A stretch of DNA of 64,000 bases from Pseudomonas mohnii (GTDB lineage: Bacteria; Pseudomonadota; Gammaproteobacteria; Pseudomonadales; Pseudomonadaceae), in assembly GCF_900105115.1 (NCBI RefSeq), contig NZ_FNRV01000001.1:5521501-5585500 (forward strand), read 5' to 3'. Below the pieces are notes generated by a model. It was not told the origin of the DNA. It saw only the letters and a program-made list of their open reading frames with translations, and made no database searches. Shown one piece after another: positions 8,414-16,963 of this stretch. Both the position numbers and the translations under genes were made by a program. The first letter of the stretch is position 1, and the number at the start of each line of letters is the position of its first letter.

Positions 8414-9349
8414 ATGAGCAAGGCAAGGAAAGCGGGGCTGTTGGTTGTCGTTGTCGCGTTGGCACTGGTTATCACTACAGGAGTGCGTGATGCCTGGTTC
8501 TCGCAGTTGTACGGACACTGGCACAACCAGTGGTACGGCAATCAGGCACCGGACAAAAATATCTGGCTGCCTGACTATAAGGCGGTGATCCAGGCCAAAC
8601 CTGTGGAGGGTGTCACCAATTTGTCCGGCATCGCTTACGATTACGATCGTGATCGCCTGCTGGGAATCACCAATGGCGAGCCCATGGGAATCGTGGTGTT
8701 GAGCCGCGACGGCGACTTGCTCGGGCGCTACCCGCTGATCGGCTTCGAAGACACCGAAGGCATCGCTTACATTGGCGGTGGACGGGTGGTGATCGCCGAT
8801 GAAAGATTGCAGCAACTGGACATCGTCACCTTGCCCGACACCCCTGCGCCGATCCATGTCGAACAAGCACAATTTGTCGCCATCGGCGTCAACCTTAGCC
8901 CACACAACAAAGGGTTTGAGGGGGTGGCGTACGACCGGGCCAATGATCGTGTCTTCGCCATCAAGGAGCGTGATCCGCGGCAGCTGTATTCGGTGACAGG
9001 CATGCTCGCTTCAATGGGCGGCCCTCTACAGATCCGCATCAAGGACCTGACGTCCTGGGTCAACCGCAGTGTCTTCAGTCGAGACCTCTCCGAGGGCTAC
9101 TTCGATCCGAAGAGCGGGCACCTTTTGTTGCTTAGTGATGAGTCCGCCAATATCACCGAGCTGGACGGCGAGGGGAACTTCGTCAGCATTCTCTCCCTGC
9201 GCAGCCAGGCGGGCGATCTTAAGCATTCGGTGCCGCAAGGCGAGGGTATGACAATGGACGCCGATGGCGACCTCTACGTCGTCAGCGAGTCCAACCTTTT
9301 CTATCGCTTCAGCAAGACCAAAAACGCTCAAGTAACTGCTGCGGAGTAA
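8414..9349 (+). CDS. SdiA-regulated domain β-propeller protein
   Basis: A 311-residue protein with an N-terminal membrane anchor or uncleaved signal (residues 8–24, GLLVVVVALALVITTG) and a periplasmic propeller. VTNLSGIAYDYDRDRLLGIT, GFEDTEGIAYIGGGR, KGFEGVAYDRANDRVFAIKE and GEGMTMDADGDLYVVSE repeat the pattern of the SdiA-regulated family (PF06977, YjiK-like). No enzymatic activity is established for the family. The start at 8414 is used because it leads straight into the hydrophobic anchor. A longer in-frame start lies inside the preceding gene. It sits between two ArnT-like transferases, suggesting a periplasmic partner in the same pathway. Confidence 0.8.
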   Translation: MSKARKAGLLVVVVALALVITTGVRDAWFSQLYGHWHNQWYGNQAPDKNIWLPDYKAVIQAKPVEGVTNLSGIAYDYDRDRLLGITNGEPMGIVVLSRDGDLLGRYPLIGFEDTEGIAYIGGGRVVIADERLQQLDIVTLPDTPAPIHVEQAQFVAIGVNLSPHNKGFEGVAYDRANDRVFAIKERDPRQLYSVTGMLASMGGPLQIRIKDLTSWVNRSVFSRDLSEGYFDPKSGHLLLLSDESANITELDGEGNFVSILSLRSQAGDLKHSVPQGEGMTMDADGDLYVVSESNLFYRFSKTKNAQVTAAE

Positions 9350-9354
9350 CCTGG

Positions 9355-10773
9355 ATGGGGCTGAGTCTGTCGCGTTTGTCGAACCGCAATATCGCCTTGC
9401 TTGCGGCCATAGCCATTGCGCTGCTGTTTTTCTGGGGCCTGGGCAGCGTACCGTTTTTGAGTGTCAACGAAGCCCGGCGCGCGGTCACCGTCCGCGAAAT
9501 GCGCGAAGCGGGGAGCTGGTTGCTGCCTTATATGAACGGCGATCTGTACCTGTCCAAGCCGCCGTTTTTCTACTGGGTCGGTCTCGTTTCGACCGCCGTG
9601 CTGGGCAGCTTGTCCGAGTGGAGCATGCGCCTGCCTTCGGCGCTGGCCGCGACCTTGTGCTGTGTCGGCACTTATCTGTACGGCCTCAGGCAGGCGGGGC
9701 GCCAGGTGGGGCTGTTTGCGGTGGTGTTCCTGGCCGCGAACGGGGCATTCAGCCTGTTCGCCCGCCGCTCTGAAATCGAGATGCTGCTGACCCTGCTGTG
9801 TTTCGGCGCGCTGCTGGCAGCCTGGCAATTCATATTCCAGCAGGGCCGGGCCGTTTGGAGTCGACTCAGCTACGTTCTCATAGGCTGCGCGTTGTTGACC
9901 AAGGGGCCGGTGTGCCTTCTGTGGGTGACGGCGCCGATTCTGGCTTATGCCTTGATCTATCGCGATGCCCGGGCCAAAGCCTATCTGTGTGACGGTTGGG
10001 GCTGGCTCCTTGCAGTGGTTCTGGGCGGTTCCTGGTATCTGGCCGTGTCCATCAATCAGGGTTGGGGTGTCTGGGCGTCGATCATCAGCGAAGACATCGT
10101 GAAGAAGATCGACGGGCAAGGCGCCGAAGCCTGGTACGCCTATCTGTTGTACCTGGCCGGTGACTTCTTCCCGTTCTGGCTGATTGTCTTCGTGCAGCCG
10201 CGAAAGTTCTGGGCAATGATCCGTTCGCGCCGCGAGGCGGCCATGTTGCTGTGTTGCAGTCTGCTGCCACTGCTGGTGTTCTCTTTTTTTACCGAAAAAC
10301 ACGGCAAGTATTTGCTGCCGGTTTACCCGTCCCTGGCGCTGCTGCTGGCCATGCACTGGACGGCCGTGCTCGAAGACGCGAAGGGTCGCTGGCGTGCCTG
10401 CCTGGCCACGGTTCCCTGCGTGATGCTGGCCGGGTTCGTGGTGTTTTATGCGTTCGTCGAGGCGCGGGTGCTGTCTCACCGCGTCGGTGGCCTTGAGCAG
10501 GTCGCCACGCTGGCGGCAGGGCAACCGGGCCAGAAGGCCTACACAATCGGTGAGCCGGATATCCGCCTGGTCTACTACATGGGCCGACCGGTTGCGCCGC
10601 TGACGATTGATCAGTTGCAAGGGGAAGACCGGCCAGCGGGGCTGCTATTCGTGCCGGAGCCACTGAATCCACAATTGCAAAACCTGGCATCGTGCAAGGT
10701 CGGAGAAGTCGATGCGTATCTGAAACCGGGCCGCTCGGCGCTGTTGGTCCGCATGGGCGGTGATTGCCACTGA
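9355..10773 (+). CDS. ArnT-like GT-C glycosyltransferase, copy 2
   Basis: A 472-residue multi-pass protein of the same superfamily as the gene at 6894 but clearly diverged. The first periplasmic loop reads SVNEARRAVTVREM (36–49), with asparagine where copy 1 has aspartate, followed by YLSKPPFFYW. A later loop reads TEKHGKYLLPVYPSLALLLA. About ten helices are visible and the C-terminal domain is shorter. NEARR-type members are widespread, so the change is probably a subfamily trait, not a defect. It closes the cluster, and five bases separate it from the SdiA-regulated gene. Two transferases suggest two attachment sites or two sugars. Confidence 0.85.
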   Translation: MGLSLSRLSNRNIALLAAIAIALLFFWGLGSVPFLSVNEARRAVTVREMREAGSWLLPYMNGDLYLSKPPFFYWVGLVSTAVLGSLSEWSMRLPSALAATLCCVGTYLYGLRQAGRQVGLFAVVFLAANGAFSLFARRSEIEMLLTLLCFGALLAAWQFIFQQGRAVWSRLSYVLIGCALLTKGPVCLLWVTAPILAYALIYRDARAKAYLCDGWGWLLAVVLGGSWYLAVSINQGWGVWASIISEDIVKKIDGQGAEAWYAYLLYLAGDFFPFWLIVFVQPRKFWAMIRSRREAAMLLCCSLLPLLVFSFFTEKHGKYLLPVYPSLALLLAMHWTAVLEDAKGRWRACLATVPCVMLAGFVVFYAFVEARVLSHRVGGLEQVATLAAGQPGQKAYTIGEPDIRLVYYMGRPVAPLTIDQLQGEDRPAGLLFVPEPLNPQLQNLASCKVGEVDAYLKPGRSALLVRMGGDCH

Positions 10774-10880
10774 TCGGCAAGGCGAGTTGCCGATCGTGAC
10801 GCAACAAAAGACAAGCCGCTGAGCGGGCGGTCATGGCTATAATCGGCGCACATTTCTCTCCGTCATCACACGAGACTGCC

Positions 10881-11390
10881 ATGACCATTTCCCTGTACGA
10901 CGCTTCCGTTCCTGTTTTCAAACAAATGCTCAACGCTTTGAGTGACGTGCTGAAGAAGGCCGAAGCCCACGCGACTGAAAAGAACATCGACCCGAATGCG
11001 TTCCTGCAAGCGCGCCTGTACCCGGACATGTTCCCGCTGGTGCGTCAGGTGCAGATCGCCGTTGACTTCGCCAAGGGCGTTTCTTCGCGTCTGGCCGAAG
11101 TTGAAGTTCCGAAATACGAAGACACCGAAACCACCTTCGCCGAACTGCAAGCGCTGCTGACCAAGGTTCTGGCTTACATCGGCGAGATCAAGCCGGAGCA
11201 GATCAACGGCAAGGAAGGCATCGAAATCGTCACGCGTCCAGGCACCCCTAAAGAGAAGCGCTTCAGTGGCCAGGCATACCTGCTGAGCTATGGCTTGCCG
11301 CAGTTCTTCTTCCACGTCACCACCGCTTACGCCTTGTTGCGTCATAACGGCGTGGAAGTGGGCAAGCGCGACTACATGGGCGCGTTCTAA
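10881..11390 (+). CDS. DUF1993 domain-containing protein
   Basis: A 169-residue helical cytosolic protein of the DUF1993 family (PF09351), recognisable from SLYDASVPVFKQMLNALSDV at the start and LSYGLPQFFFHVTTAYALLR near the end, with a C-terminal GKRDYMGAF. The domain is a four-helix bundle like the DinB fold; no activity is known. The start at 10881 is selected because homologous proteins begin MTISLYDASVP. Upstream in-frame codons lie in the intergenic space. The gene appears monocistronic and ends before a strong hairpin terminator. Confidence 0.85.
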   Translation: MTISLYDASVPVFKQMLNALSDVLKKAEAHATEKNIDPNAFLQARLYPDMFPLVRQVQIAVDFAKGVSSRLAEVEVPKYEDTETTFAELQALLTKVLAYIGEIKPEQINGKEGIEIVTRPGTPKEKRFSGQAYLLSYGLPQFFFHVTTAYALLRHNGVEVGKRDYMGAF

Positions 11391-11403
11391 ACCGTCCAGA
11401 TAC

Positions 11404-11442
11404 AAAAAAGCCCCCGCAGCCTTGGGTTGCGGGGGCTTTTTC
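11404..11442 (+). terminator. rho-independent terminator after the DUF1993 gene
   Basis: AAAAAAGCCCCCGCA pairs with TGCGGGGGCTTTTT across a short loop. The A- and T-tracts on both sides make it functional in either direction. Confidence 0.9.
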
Positions 11443-11475
11443 ATGTGCGCGCATTGACTCGCTACACCACGAACC

Positions 11476-11570
11476 CCGTGGTAGCGAGCCTGCTCGCGAT
11501 AGCGGTGGGTCAGTCAACATTGATATTGAATGTGACGCCGCCATCGCGAGCAGGCTCGCTCCCACAGGGG
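11476..11570. repeat. paired REP-like inverted repeat
   Basis: Two copies of the core GAGCCTGCTCGCGAT/ATCGCGAGCAGGCTC face each other about 60 bases apart, as in Pseudomonas REP doublets (REPIN-like). It lies in the space between the DUF1993 and sstT convergent ends. Confidence 0.75.
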
Positions 11571-11577
11571 ATTTGGG

Positions 11578-12810
11578 TTAGGCCAGGCGTTCTGCCTTTG
11601 CCTCTTCACCCAGGCAAGCCGCCGCGGTGAACAGCACATCCGTGGATGAATTCAAAGCCGTCTCCGCCGAGTCCTGCAACACGCCGATGATGAAACCGAC
11701 CGCTACCACCTGCATCGCGATTTCACTCGGGATGCCGAACAAACTGCACGCCAGCGGGATCAGCAGCAACGAACCGCCCGCGACGCCCGAAGCACCACAG
11801 GCGCAGATCGCCGCGACAACGCTGAGCAGGATGGCGGTCGGGATGTCCACGGCAATGTTCAGGGTATGCACCGCCGCCAGCGCCAGTACGGTAATGGTGA
11901 TGGCCGCACCGGCCATGTTGATGGTGGCGCCGAGCGGGATCGACACCGAGTAGGTGTCTTCGTGCAGGCCCAGGCGCTTGCTCAATTCCAGGTTGACCGG
12001 GATGTTCGCTGCCGAGCTGCGGGTGAAGAAGGCAGTGATGCCGCTTTCACGCAGGCACATAAACACCAGTGGATACGGATTGCGACGCAGTTTCCAGAAC
12101 ACGATGGCGGGGTTCATCACCAGCGCCACGAACAGCATGCAGCCGAGCAACACGGCCAGCAGATGTGCGTACCCGATCAGGGCACCGAAACCGGAGGTGG
12201 CCAGGGTCGAGGCCACCAGGCCGAAGATCCCCAGCGGTGCGAAGCGAATCACCACTCGCACGATCACGGTGACGCCATTGGACAGGTCGCCCAGCACTTC
12301 GCGGGTGGTGTCGCCGGCGTGGCGAATGGCGATGCCCATGCCGATGGCCCAGGCCAGAATGCCGATGAAGTTGGCGTTCATCAGTGCGCTGATCGGGTTG
12401 TCGACCACGCTCAGCAACAGGCTTTGCAGGACCTCGCCGATACCACCGGGCGCGGTCACCGCGACGTCATGGGTCGATAGCACCAGGCTGGAGGGGAACA
12501 TCATGCTCGCCACTACTGCGACCACGGCGGCGGCGAAGGTGCCCAGTAGATACAAGAACAGAATCGGCCGGATATGGGTTTCCTGGCCGTGCTTGTGGTT
12601 GGCGATGGACGCCATGACCAGCACGAACACCAGAATCGGCGCGACCGCTTTCAGCGCGCTGACGAAGACCTTGCCGATAAACGCCGTGGACTTTGCCGCT
12701 TCCGGCGCGAACAGGGCCAGGGCAATCCCGGCGATCAAGCCGATGATGATTTGCGTGACCAGGCTGGTGCGTTTGAGGTGTTGCCATAGAGAAGGGGATG
12801 AAGCGGTCAT
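11578..12810 (-). CDS. sstT: serine/threonine:Na+ symporter SstT
   Basis: A 410-residue dicarboxylate/amino acid:cation symporter (DAACS) family protein with eight transmembrane helices and re-entrant loops. [20 protein letters not shown] is the serine-rich HP1 stretch, and [20 protein letters not shown] holds the NMxG cation and substrate motif in helix 7. The N-terminus [20 protein letters not shown] fits SstT, which imports serine and threonine with sodium. Length matches E. coli SstT (414). It is monocistronic on the minus strand. Confidence 0.92.
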   Translation of the reverse strand: MTASSPSLWQHLKRTSLVTQIIIGLIAGIALALFAPEAAKSTAFIGKVFVSALKAVAPILVFVLVMASIANHKHGQETHIRPILFLYLLGTFAAAVVAVVASMMFPSSLVLSTHDVAVTAPGGIGEVLQSLLLSVVDNPISALMNANFIGILAWAIGMGIAIRHAGDTTREVLGDLSNGVTVIVRVVIRFAPLGIFGLVASTLATSGFGALIGYAHLLAVLLGCMLFVALVMNPAIVFWKLRRNPYPLVFMCLRESGITAFFTRSSAANIPVNLELSKRLGLHEDTYSVSIPLGATINMAGAAITITVLALAAVHTLNIAVDIPTAILLSVVAAICACGASGVAGGSLLLIPLACSLFGIPSEIAMQVVAVGFIIGVLQDSAETALNSSTDVLFTAAACLGEEAKAERLA

Positions 12811-13273
12811 AAAACGGCATCTCTGATTTTTTGTAAGTGCATGGTTTCGCGGGTTTGCAGCAACAAGCCGGGCAGGCCGCAGGCAGGAAACCGTAAGGAG
12901 AAACGCGGGGGTGTAATGTCATTCAACGTTTAGAAACCTTGTGGGAGCGAGCCTGCTCGCGATGACGGTGGAACAGTCAACATTAGTGTTTGCTGAGGCT
13001 CCGCCTTCGCGAGCAGGCTCGCTCCCACAGGTTTTGTCACTTGAATGAACAGCATCGACCACAGGGTGTACGTTTTTCAGGGCGCGGACTTTATCACAGC
13101 GCAGGGCCGATCCTTCAGGCCTGTGACGAACTGACGCCCTGGCGTTCAACGCGATTTGCAGGTTCGTGCAACCGCATCCGGAAACACTCTGTTAAGATTC
13201 GCCATCCTCTTTTTCATGTCTGCCAGTGGGCCTTCGGGCTATCGCTGGTGTTGTCGTTTATTTGGAGTTTTGC
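12811..13273. other. intergenic region with REP doublet
   Basis: A 463-base space between divergent sstT and the MFS gene. It contains a REP-like doublet (12937–13034). The remaining roughly 240 bases hold no convincing small gene or RNA; they presumably carry the two promoters, though no good consensus stands out. Confidence 0.5.
12937..13034. repeat. paired REP-like inverted repeat
   Basis: CTTGTGGGAGCGAGCCTGCT and its inverse AGCAGGCTCGCTCCCACAG face each other around a variable centre. It is the same family as at 11476 and 59132. Confidence 0.75.
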
Positions 13274-14431
13274 ATGCGGTTGTTGCCCATCCTTCTGTTG
13301 TCCGCCGCCGGTTTCACGGTGCTGACCACGGAGTTCATCATTGTCGGCCTGCTGCCGGCCATCGCCCGCGACCTCGAGGTCAGCATCCCGCAAGCGGGCT
13401 TGCTGGTGACCCTGTTCGCTTTCACCGTTGCCGCCTTCGGGCCATTTCTTACCGCGTATTTCGCCCGGTTCGAGCGCCGCAAGCTGTTCATCAGCGTGCT
13501 GATCATGTTCGGCCTGGCCAACACCCTCGCGGCGTTGGCGCCCAATATCTGGGTCATGGCGGTTGCTCGCTTGATTCCGGCGTTGGGCTTACCGGTGTTC
13601 TGGGCGCTGGCCAGTGAGACGGCCGTGGACATTGTCGGGCCGGATTACGCCGGACGCGCCATCGCCAAAATCGGCTTCGGCATTGTCTGCGCCACCGTGT
13701 TCGGTATTCCGGTGGGCACCCTGATCTCCGATGCATTTGGCTGGCGCAGTGCTTTCGGCATCCTCGCGGTCATCGCGTTTGCCAAGGCGCTGCTGCTGTT
13801 TATCTATCTGCCGAAAACCAGTCTGCATCAGCATCAGGTCAGTTTCCGTTCACAGTTCAAGATTCTGCGCAGCCCAGTGATGGTCGGCCACGTGCTGCTG
13901 TCGATCATTGTGTTCAGCGGCATGTTCACCGCTTACACCTATCTGGCGGACATCCTCGAGCGTTTGGCCGGTTTCGATGGCACGGTGGTTGGCTGGTGTC
14001 TGATGGGCTTTGGCGCGGTCGGGTTGATCGGTAACTCACTGGGGGGCCGTGCGGTGGATCGGCATCCGCTGATCGCGTCGATGATGTTTTGCGCGTTCAT
14101 GATTGCCGGGCTGGTGGCGCTGGTGCCGAACATCCATTCGCCTTTTGGTCTGGCGGCGGCGATGGGTATCTGGGGCATCACTCAGGCAGCGCTGTTTCTG
14201 GTCAGCCATGTGCGTTTGATGAAAGCCGCACCCGAGGCGCCAGCCTTTGCCGCCTCGCTGAACATCGCCGGGGCCAACCTGGGGATTGGCCTGGGCGCCA
14301 TGATTGGCGGCCGGGTGATCGATAGCGTCGGCCTGCAAGGCCTGGGTTTTGCGGCTGCCGCTTTTATCTTGGCGTCGATCCTGTTGGCTCTCGCGCTGAT
14401 GACTTTCAAACCCCGCGAAGTCTTCGCCTAA
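13274..14431 (+). CDS. MFS transporter, DHA1 (drug:H+ antiporter/AraJ-like) family
   Basis: A 385-residue twelve-helix major facilitator. The first helix runs into TEFIIVGLLPAIARDLEVSI, the motif typical of the AraJ/sugar-efflux branch of DHA1, and loop 2–3 has ARFERRKLFI. The start at 13274 is preceded by TTGGAG at eight bases. An upstream in-frame codon at 13226 would add sixteen residues without a ribosome site. It is convergent with nhaR, with only four bases between stops. Likely an exporter of small organic solutes or drugs; the substrate is unknown. Confidence 0.82.
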   Translation: MRLLPILLLSAAGFTVLTTEFIIVGLLPAIARDLEVSIPQAGLLVTLFAFTVAAFGPFLTAYFARFERRKLFISVLIMFGLANTLAALAPNIWVMAVARLIPALGLPVFWALASETAVDIVGPDYAGRAIAKIGFGIVCATVFGIPVGTLISDAFGWRSAFGILAVIAFAKALLLFIYLPKTSLHQHQVSFRSQFKILRSPVMVGHVLLSIIVFSGMFTAYTYLADILERLAGFDGTVVGWCLMGFGAVGLIGNSLGGRAVDRHPLIASMMFCAFMIAGLVALVPNIHSPFGLAAAMGIWGITQAALFLVSHVRLMKAAPEAPAFAASLNIAGANLGIGLGAMIGGRVIDSVGLQGLGFAAAAFILASILLALALMTFKPREVFA

Positions 14432-14435
14432 GGCT

Positions 14436-15335
14436 TCACAGTTCGGTAAACAACTCGCGGCGGGCACCTTCGGTAATGGCGACAATGCCGGGGTGCTTGA
14501 CCTTGCGTTCCACCGAAATGGCATAGAACGACTCGCTCACCGCGTCGGTCTGGCCAATCACCTCCACGCCGTATTGGCGCCGCACTTCATCGGCGATCAC
14601 GCTCGGGCCGATGAAAATCCCGCTACCGGACTGTCCGAAGGCTTGCATCAAGGCGCTGTCGTCGAATTCGCCAACGATGCGAGGTTGGATCTGTTGTTCG
14701 GCGAACCAGCGTTGCAAGCGGCTGCGCACCACGGTTTCCGGCCCTGGAATCAGCAGCGGAGCGCCATTGAGGCTGCGGGGGAAATCCCCACCGTAGAGCG
14801 CTGCCAGCTCAGCGGTCGCGAAAAAACTGATCCCGCATTCACCGAGTTTCTGGCTGTAGCCTTTAATGTCCAGGTGCGACGGCATCGGGCTGTCGGAGAT
14901 CACCAGATCCAGGCGCTGGATGGCCAAGTCGGCGAGCAGGCGTTCCAGCTTGTCCTCGCGACAGCTGATGCGCAGGGGGTCGCTCAATTCCATGGTGGGC
15001 GCTATCAGGCGGTAGACGATGGATTTGGGGACCACATCGGCCACACCGACCCGGAACAGAATCTGCTGTTCATTGGGCTGCGCCCGCAGCATTAACTCCA
15101 ATTCGCCACCCAGCTGAAACATCTGTTCAGCGTAGGGCAGGGTTTGCCGGCCAGCCTCGGTCAGCTCCAGTTGCCGGCCGACCCTGCGAAACAACTCGAT
15201 GCCGTAGGTTTGTTCCAGCAGGGAGATCTGCCCGCTGATGGTCTGGGGCGTCAGGTTCAGTTGCTCGCAGGCGCGCACGATGCTGCCGGTCTTGGCCACG
15301 ACCCAGAAGTAATGCAGTTGTCGATAGTTGAGCAT
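14436..15335 (-). CDS. nhaR: LysR-type transcriptional activator NhaR
   Basis: A 299-residue LysR-family regulator. The helix-turn-helix begins MLNYRQLHYFWVVAKTGSIV, whose HYFW and LTPQTISGQI wording is specific to NhaR. The effector domain includes GVADVVPKSIVYRL, LVISDSPMPS and GEFDDSALMQAFG, all matching E. coli NhaR, which activates nhaA and other genes in response to Na+. No antiporter gene is adjacent here. The divergent neighbour is a small lipoprotein, a possible target, with about 135 bases between them. Confidence 0.85.
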   Translation of the reverse strand: MLNYRQLHYFWVVAKTGSIVRACEQLNLTPQTISGQISLLEQTYGIELFRRVGRQLELTEAGRQTLPYAEQMFQLGGELELMLRAQPNEQQILFRVGVADVVPKSIVYRLIAPTMELSDPLRISCREDKLERLLADLAIQRLDLVISDSPMPSHLDIKGYSQKLGECGISFFATAELAALYGGDFPRSLNGAPLLIPGPETVVRSRLQRWFAEQQIQPRIVGEFDDSALMQAFGQSGSGIFIGPSVIADEVRRQYGVEVIGQTDAVSESFYAISVERKVKHPGIVAITEGARRELFTEL

Positions 15336-15470
15336 GAGAATCTACAGTTCGTAAAAACCGAAGTATATACGCTGAAAATACGAATTTTCCTGAAGTGTTC
15401 ATCTCCCTAGAATGCGTCGCTATCAACGGGCCATCGTCTCGGCGCCGTTTGTTCTATTGAAGGAGGCAAC

Positions 15471-15713
15471 ATGAAGCTTAAGACCACGGCATTGCTGATC
15501 ACGTCTTTACTGGTACTGGCCGGCTGTGACCAGGCCGAAAAAAGTGCCCAGCAACTGATGGGCAAAGCCGCCGAAAGCGCCAAACAGGCCATCGACGACA
15601 CCCATAAAGCCGCCGAACAAGCGCTGAGCGATGCCACTGGCGGGTTGATCAGCAAAAAAGAATCAACGGAAAAAGACGCGGAAAAAACCGAATCTTCCTC
15701 CCAGGAAATCTAA
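15471..15713 (+). CDS. small predicted lipoprotein (80 aa)
   Basis: The N-terminus is a lipoprotein signal with lipobox LAGC (modified cysteine at 19). The mature part is alanine-, lysine- and glutamate-rich and predicted to be helical (SAQQLMGKAAESAKQAID and similar), with heptad-like spacing. It has no recognised domain. An AGGAGGC site precedes the start. It is 29 bases ahead of the terC gene on the same strand and may share its transcript. It is divergent from nhaR. Confidence 0.75.
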   Translation: MKLKTTALLITSLLVLAGCDQAEKSAQQLMGKAAESAKQAIDDTHKAAEQALSDATGGLISKKESTEKDAEKTESSSQEI

Positions 15714-15742
15714 ACCGTCTTACAGCGAGTCAGGACTGACCC

Positions 15743-16492
15743 ATGGAATACCTTTTACAACTAGCTGCCAGCCCCACCGCGTGGGTTGCCCTGGCCACCC
15801 TGGTGGTGATGGAAATCGTGCTTGGCATCGATAACCTGATCTTTATCTCGATCCTGACCAACAAGCTGCCTGAGCAACATCGACAGAAAGCACGGCGCAT
15901 CGGTATCGGCATGGCGCTGATTCTGCGACTGGGCTTGCTGAGCACCATTGCGTTCATCGTCCAGTTGACGGCGCCTGTGATTGAAGTGTTTGGCCAGGCC
16001 TTCTCCTGGAAAGACATGATCCTGATTGCCGGTGGCCTGTTCCTGTTGTGGAAAGCTACAACCGAGATCCATCACAGCATGGACCCGGCTCCGGAAGATC
16101 CGACGTCGGCCACCTCGACCGTGACCCTGGGCTTTGCCGCGGCGATTGGTCAGATTCTGATGCTGGACATGGTGTTCTCCATCGACAGCATCATTACCGC
16201 TGTCGGCATGACCGAACATTTGCCGATCATGATCATCGCGGTGGTGGTGTCGGTGCTGGTGATGTTGCTGGCGGCTGATCCACTGGCCAAGTTCATCAAC
16301 GACAACCCGACGGTGGTGATGCTGGCCCTGGGCTTCCTGATCATGATCGGCATGACGCTGATCGCCGAAGGCTTCGGCGCCCACGTACCGAAAGGCTACG
16401 TCTACGCTGCCATGGCGTTCTCGGCTGCGATCGAGGTGTTGAACATGATGTCCCGCCGCGCCCGGCAGAAGCGGGTCTCCGCGGAAGCTTGA
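15743..16492 (+). CDS. TerC family integral membrane protein
   Basis: A 249-residue, seven-helix membrane protein. [20 protein letters not shown] (22–41) and [20 protein letters not shown] (about 137–156) are the paired acidic repeats of the TerC family (PF03741, YgdQ/YoaE-like). These proteins handle metal ions, notably manganese efflux or metallation of exported proteins, in several bacteria; the paired aspartates are expected ligands. No tellurite genes are nearby, so a general metal-homeostasis role is more likely than tellurium resistance. A hairpin terminator follows directly. Confidence 0.88.
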   Translation: MEYLLQLAASPTAWVALATLVVMEIVLGIDNLIFISILTNKLPEQHRQKARRIGIGMALILRLGLLSTIAFIVQLTAPVIEVFGQAFSWKDMILIAGGLFLLWKATTEIHHSMDPAPEDPTSATSTVTLGFAAAIGQILMLDMVFSIDSIITAVGMTEHLPIMIIAVVVSVLVMLLAADPLAKFINDNPTVVMLALGFLIMIGMTLIAEGFGAHVPKGYVYAAMAFSAAIEVLNMMSRRARQKRVSAEA

Positions 16493-16507
16493 TTGGCGCT
16501 TAACGAA

Positions 16508-16551
16508 ACGGCCGCCTGCACTCGAAAGAGTCCAGGCGGCCGTTTTTTTTG
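16508..16551 (+). terminator. rho-independent terminator after terC
   Basis: ACGGCCGCCTG pairs with CAGGCGGCCGT across a CACTCGAAAGAGTC inner stem-loop, followed by a T8 tract. Confidence 0.92.
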
Positions 16552-16570
16552 TAGGGCCCCAACGCTTTGG

Positions 16571-16741
16571 TTAATGGGCAGTGGCGTGGCGCGTGGCCGG
16601 TTTTTCGGCTTTCACCAGGGGCGCCGGTTGAGCAGGGTGGTGATGGTGCCGACGAGTAATGCGCAGAACGCCCCATAGCATGGCGGTGGCAACGGCCAGC
16701 CAGCCGGAAATCAACATCACGATTGTCATTGTCAGGCTCAT
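16571..16741 (-). CDS. small membrane protein (56 aa)
   Basis: Start at 16741 with GAGGAGG eight bases upstream. Residues 4–26 form one transmembrane helix (TMTIVMLISGWLAVATAMLW), followed by a basic, histidine-rich tail (ITRRHHHHPAQPAPL). I recognise no family. A tail with four consecutive histidines after a single helix could bind metal, but this is a guess. It is convergent with terC across a shared terminator. Confidence 0.55.
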   Translation of the reverse strand: MSLTMTIVMLISGWLAVATAMLWGVLRITRRHHHHPAQPAPLVKAEKPATRHATAH

Positions 16742-16963
16742 CGATGCCTCCTCTTTGCCCTGCGGCGGGCACACACGACTTGCAAGTGACAGTCTAGACG
16801 CTGCGGTGTTGCAGGCTATTGACCAAAGGTCGACCCGGATCAACCAGTTCGCTCTATCGAATGCAATCAACTACCGGTTAAGGCTATACCGCTGTCGCGA
16901 GGCATCCTATGATCGACGGCCAAGCCGGGAGTGCGATTGCCTGGCGTCTGAACGAAGAGAGTG

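Noticed and set aside
11476..13034. Possible CRISPR-like regular repeats
   Set aside because: The repeats are inverted doublets of REP type at irregular distances, with no direct repeat–spacer periodicity and no cas genes.
15743..16492. Tellurite-resistance island around terC
   Set aside because: No other ter genes are nearby; TerC-family proteins commonly occur alone as metal-handling proteins.
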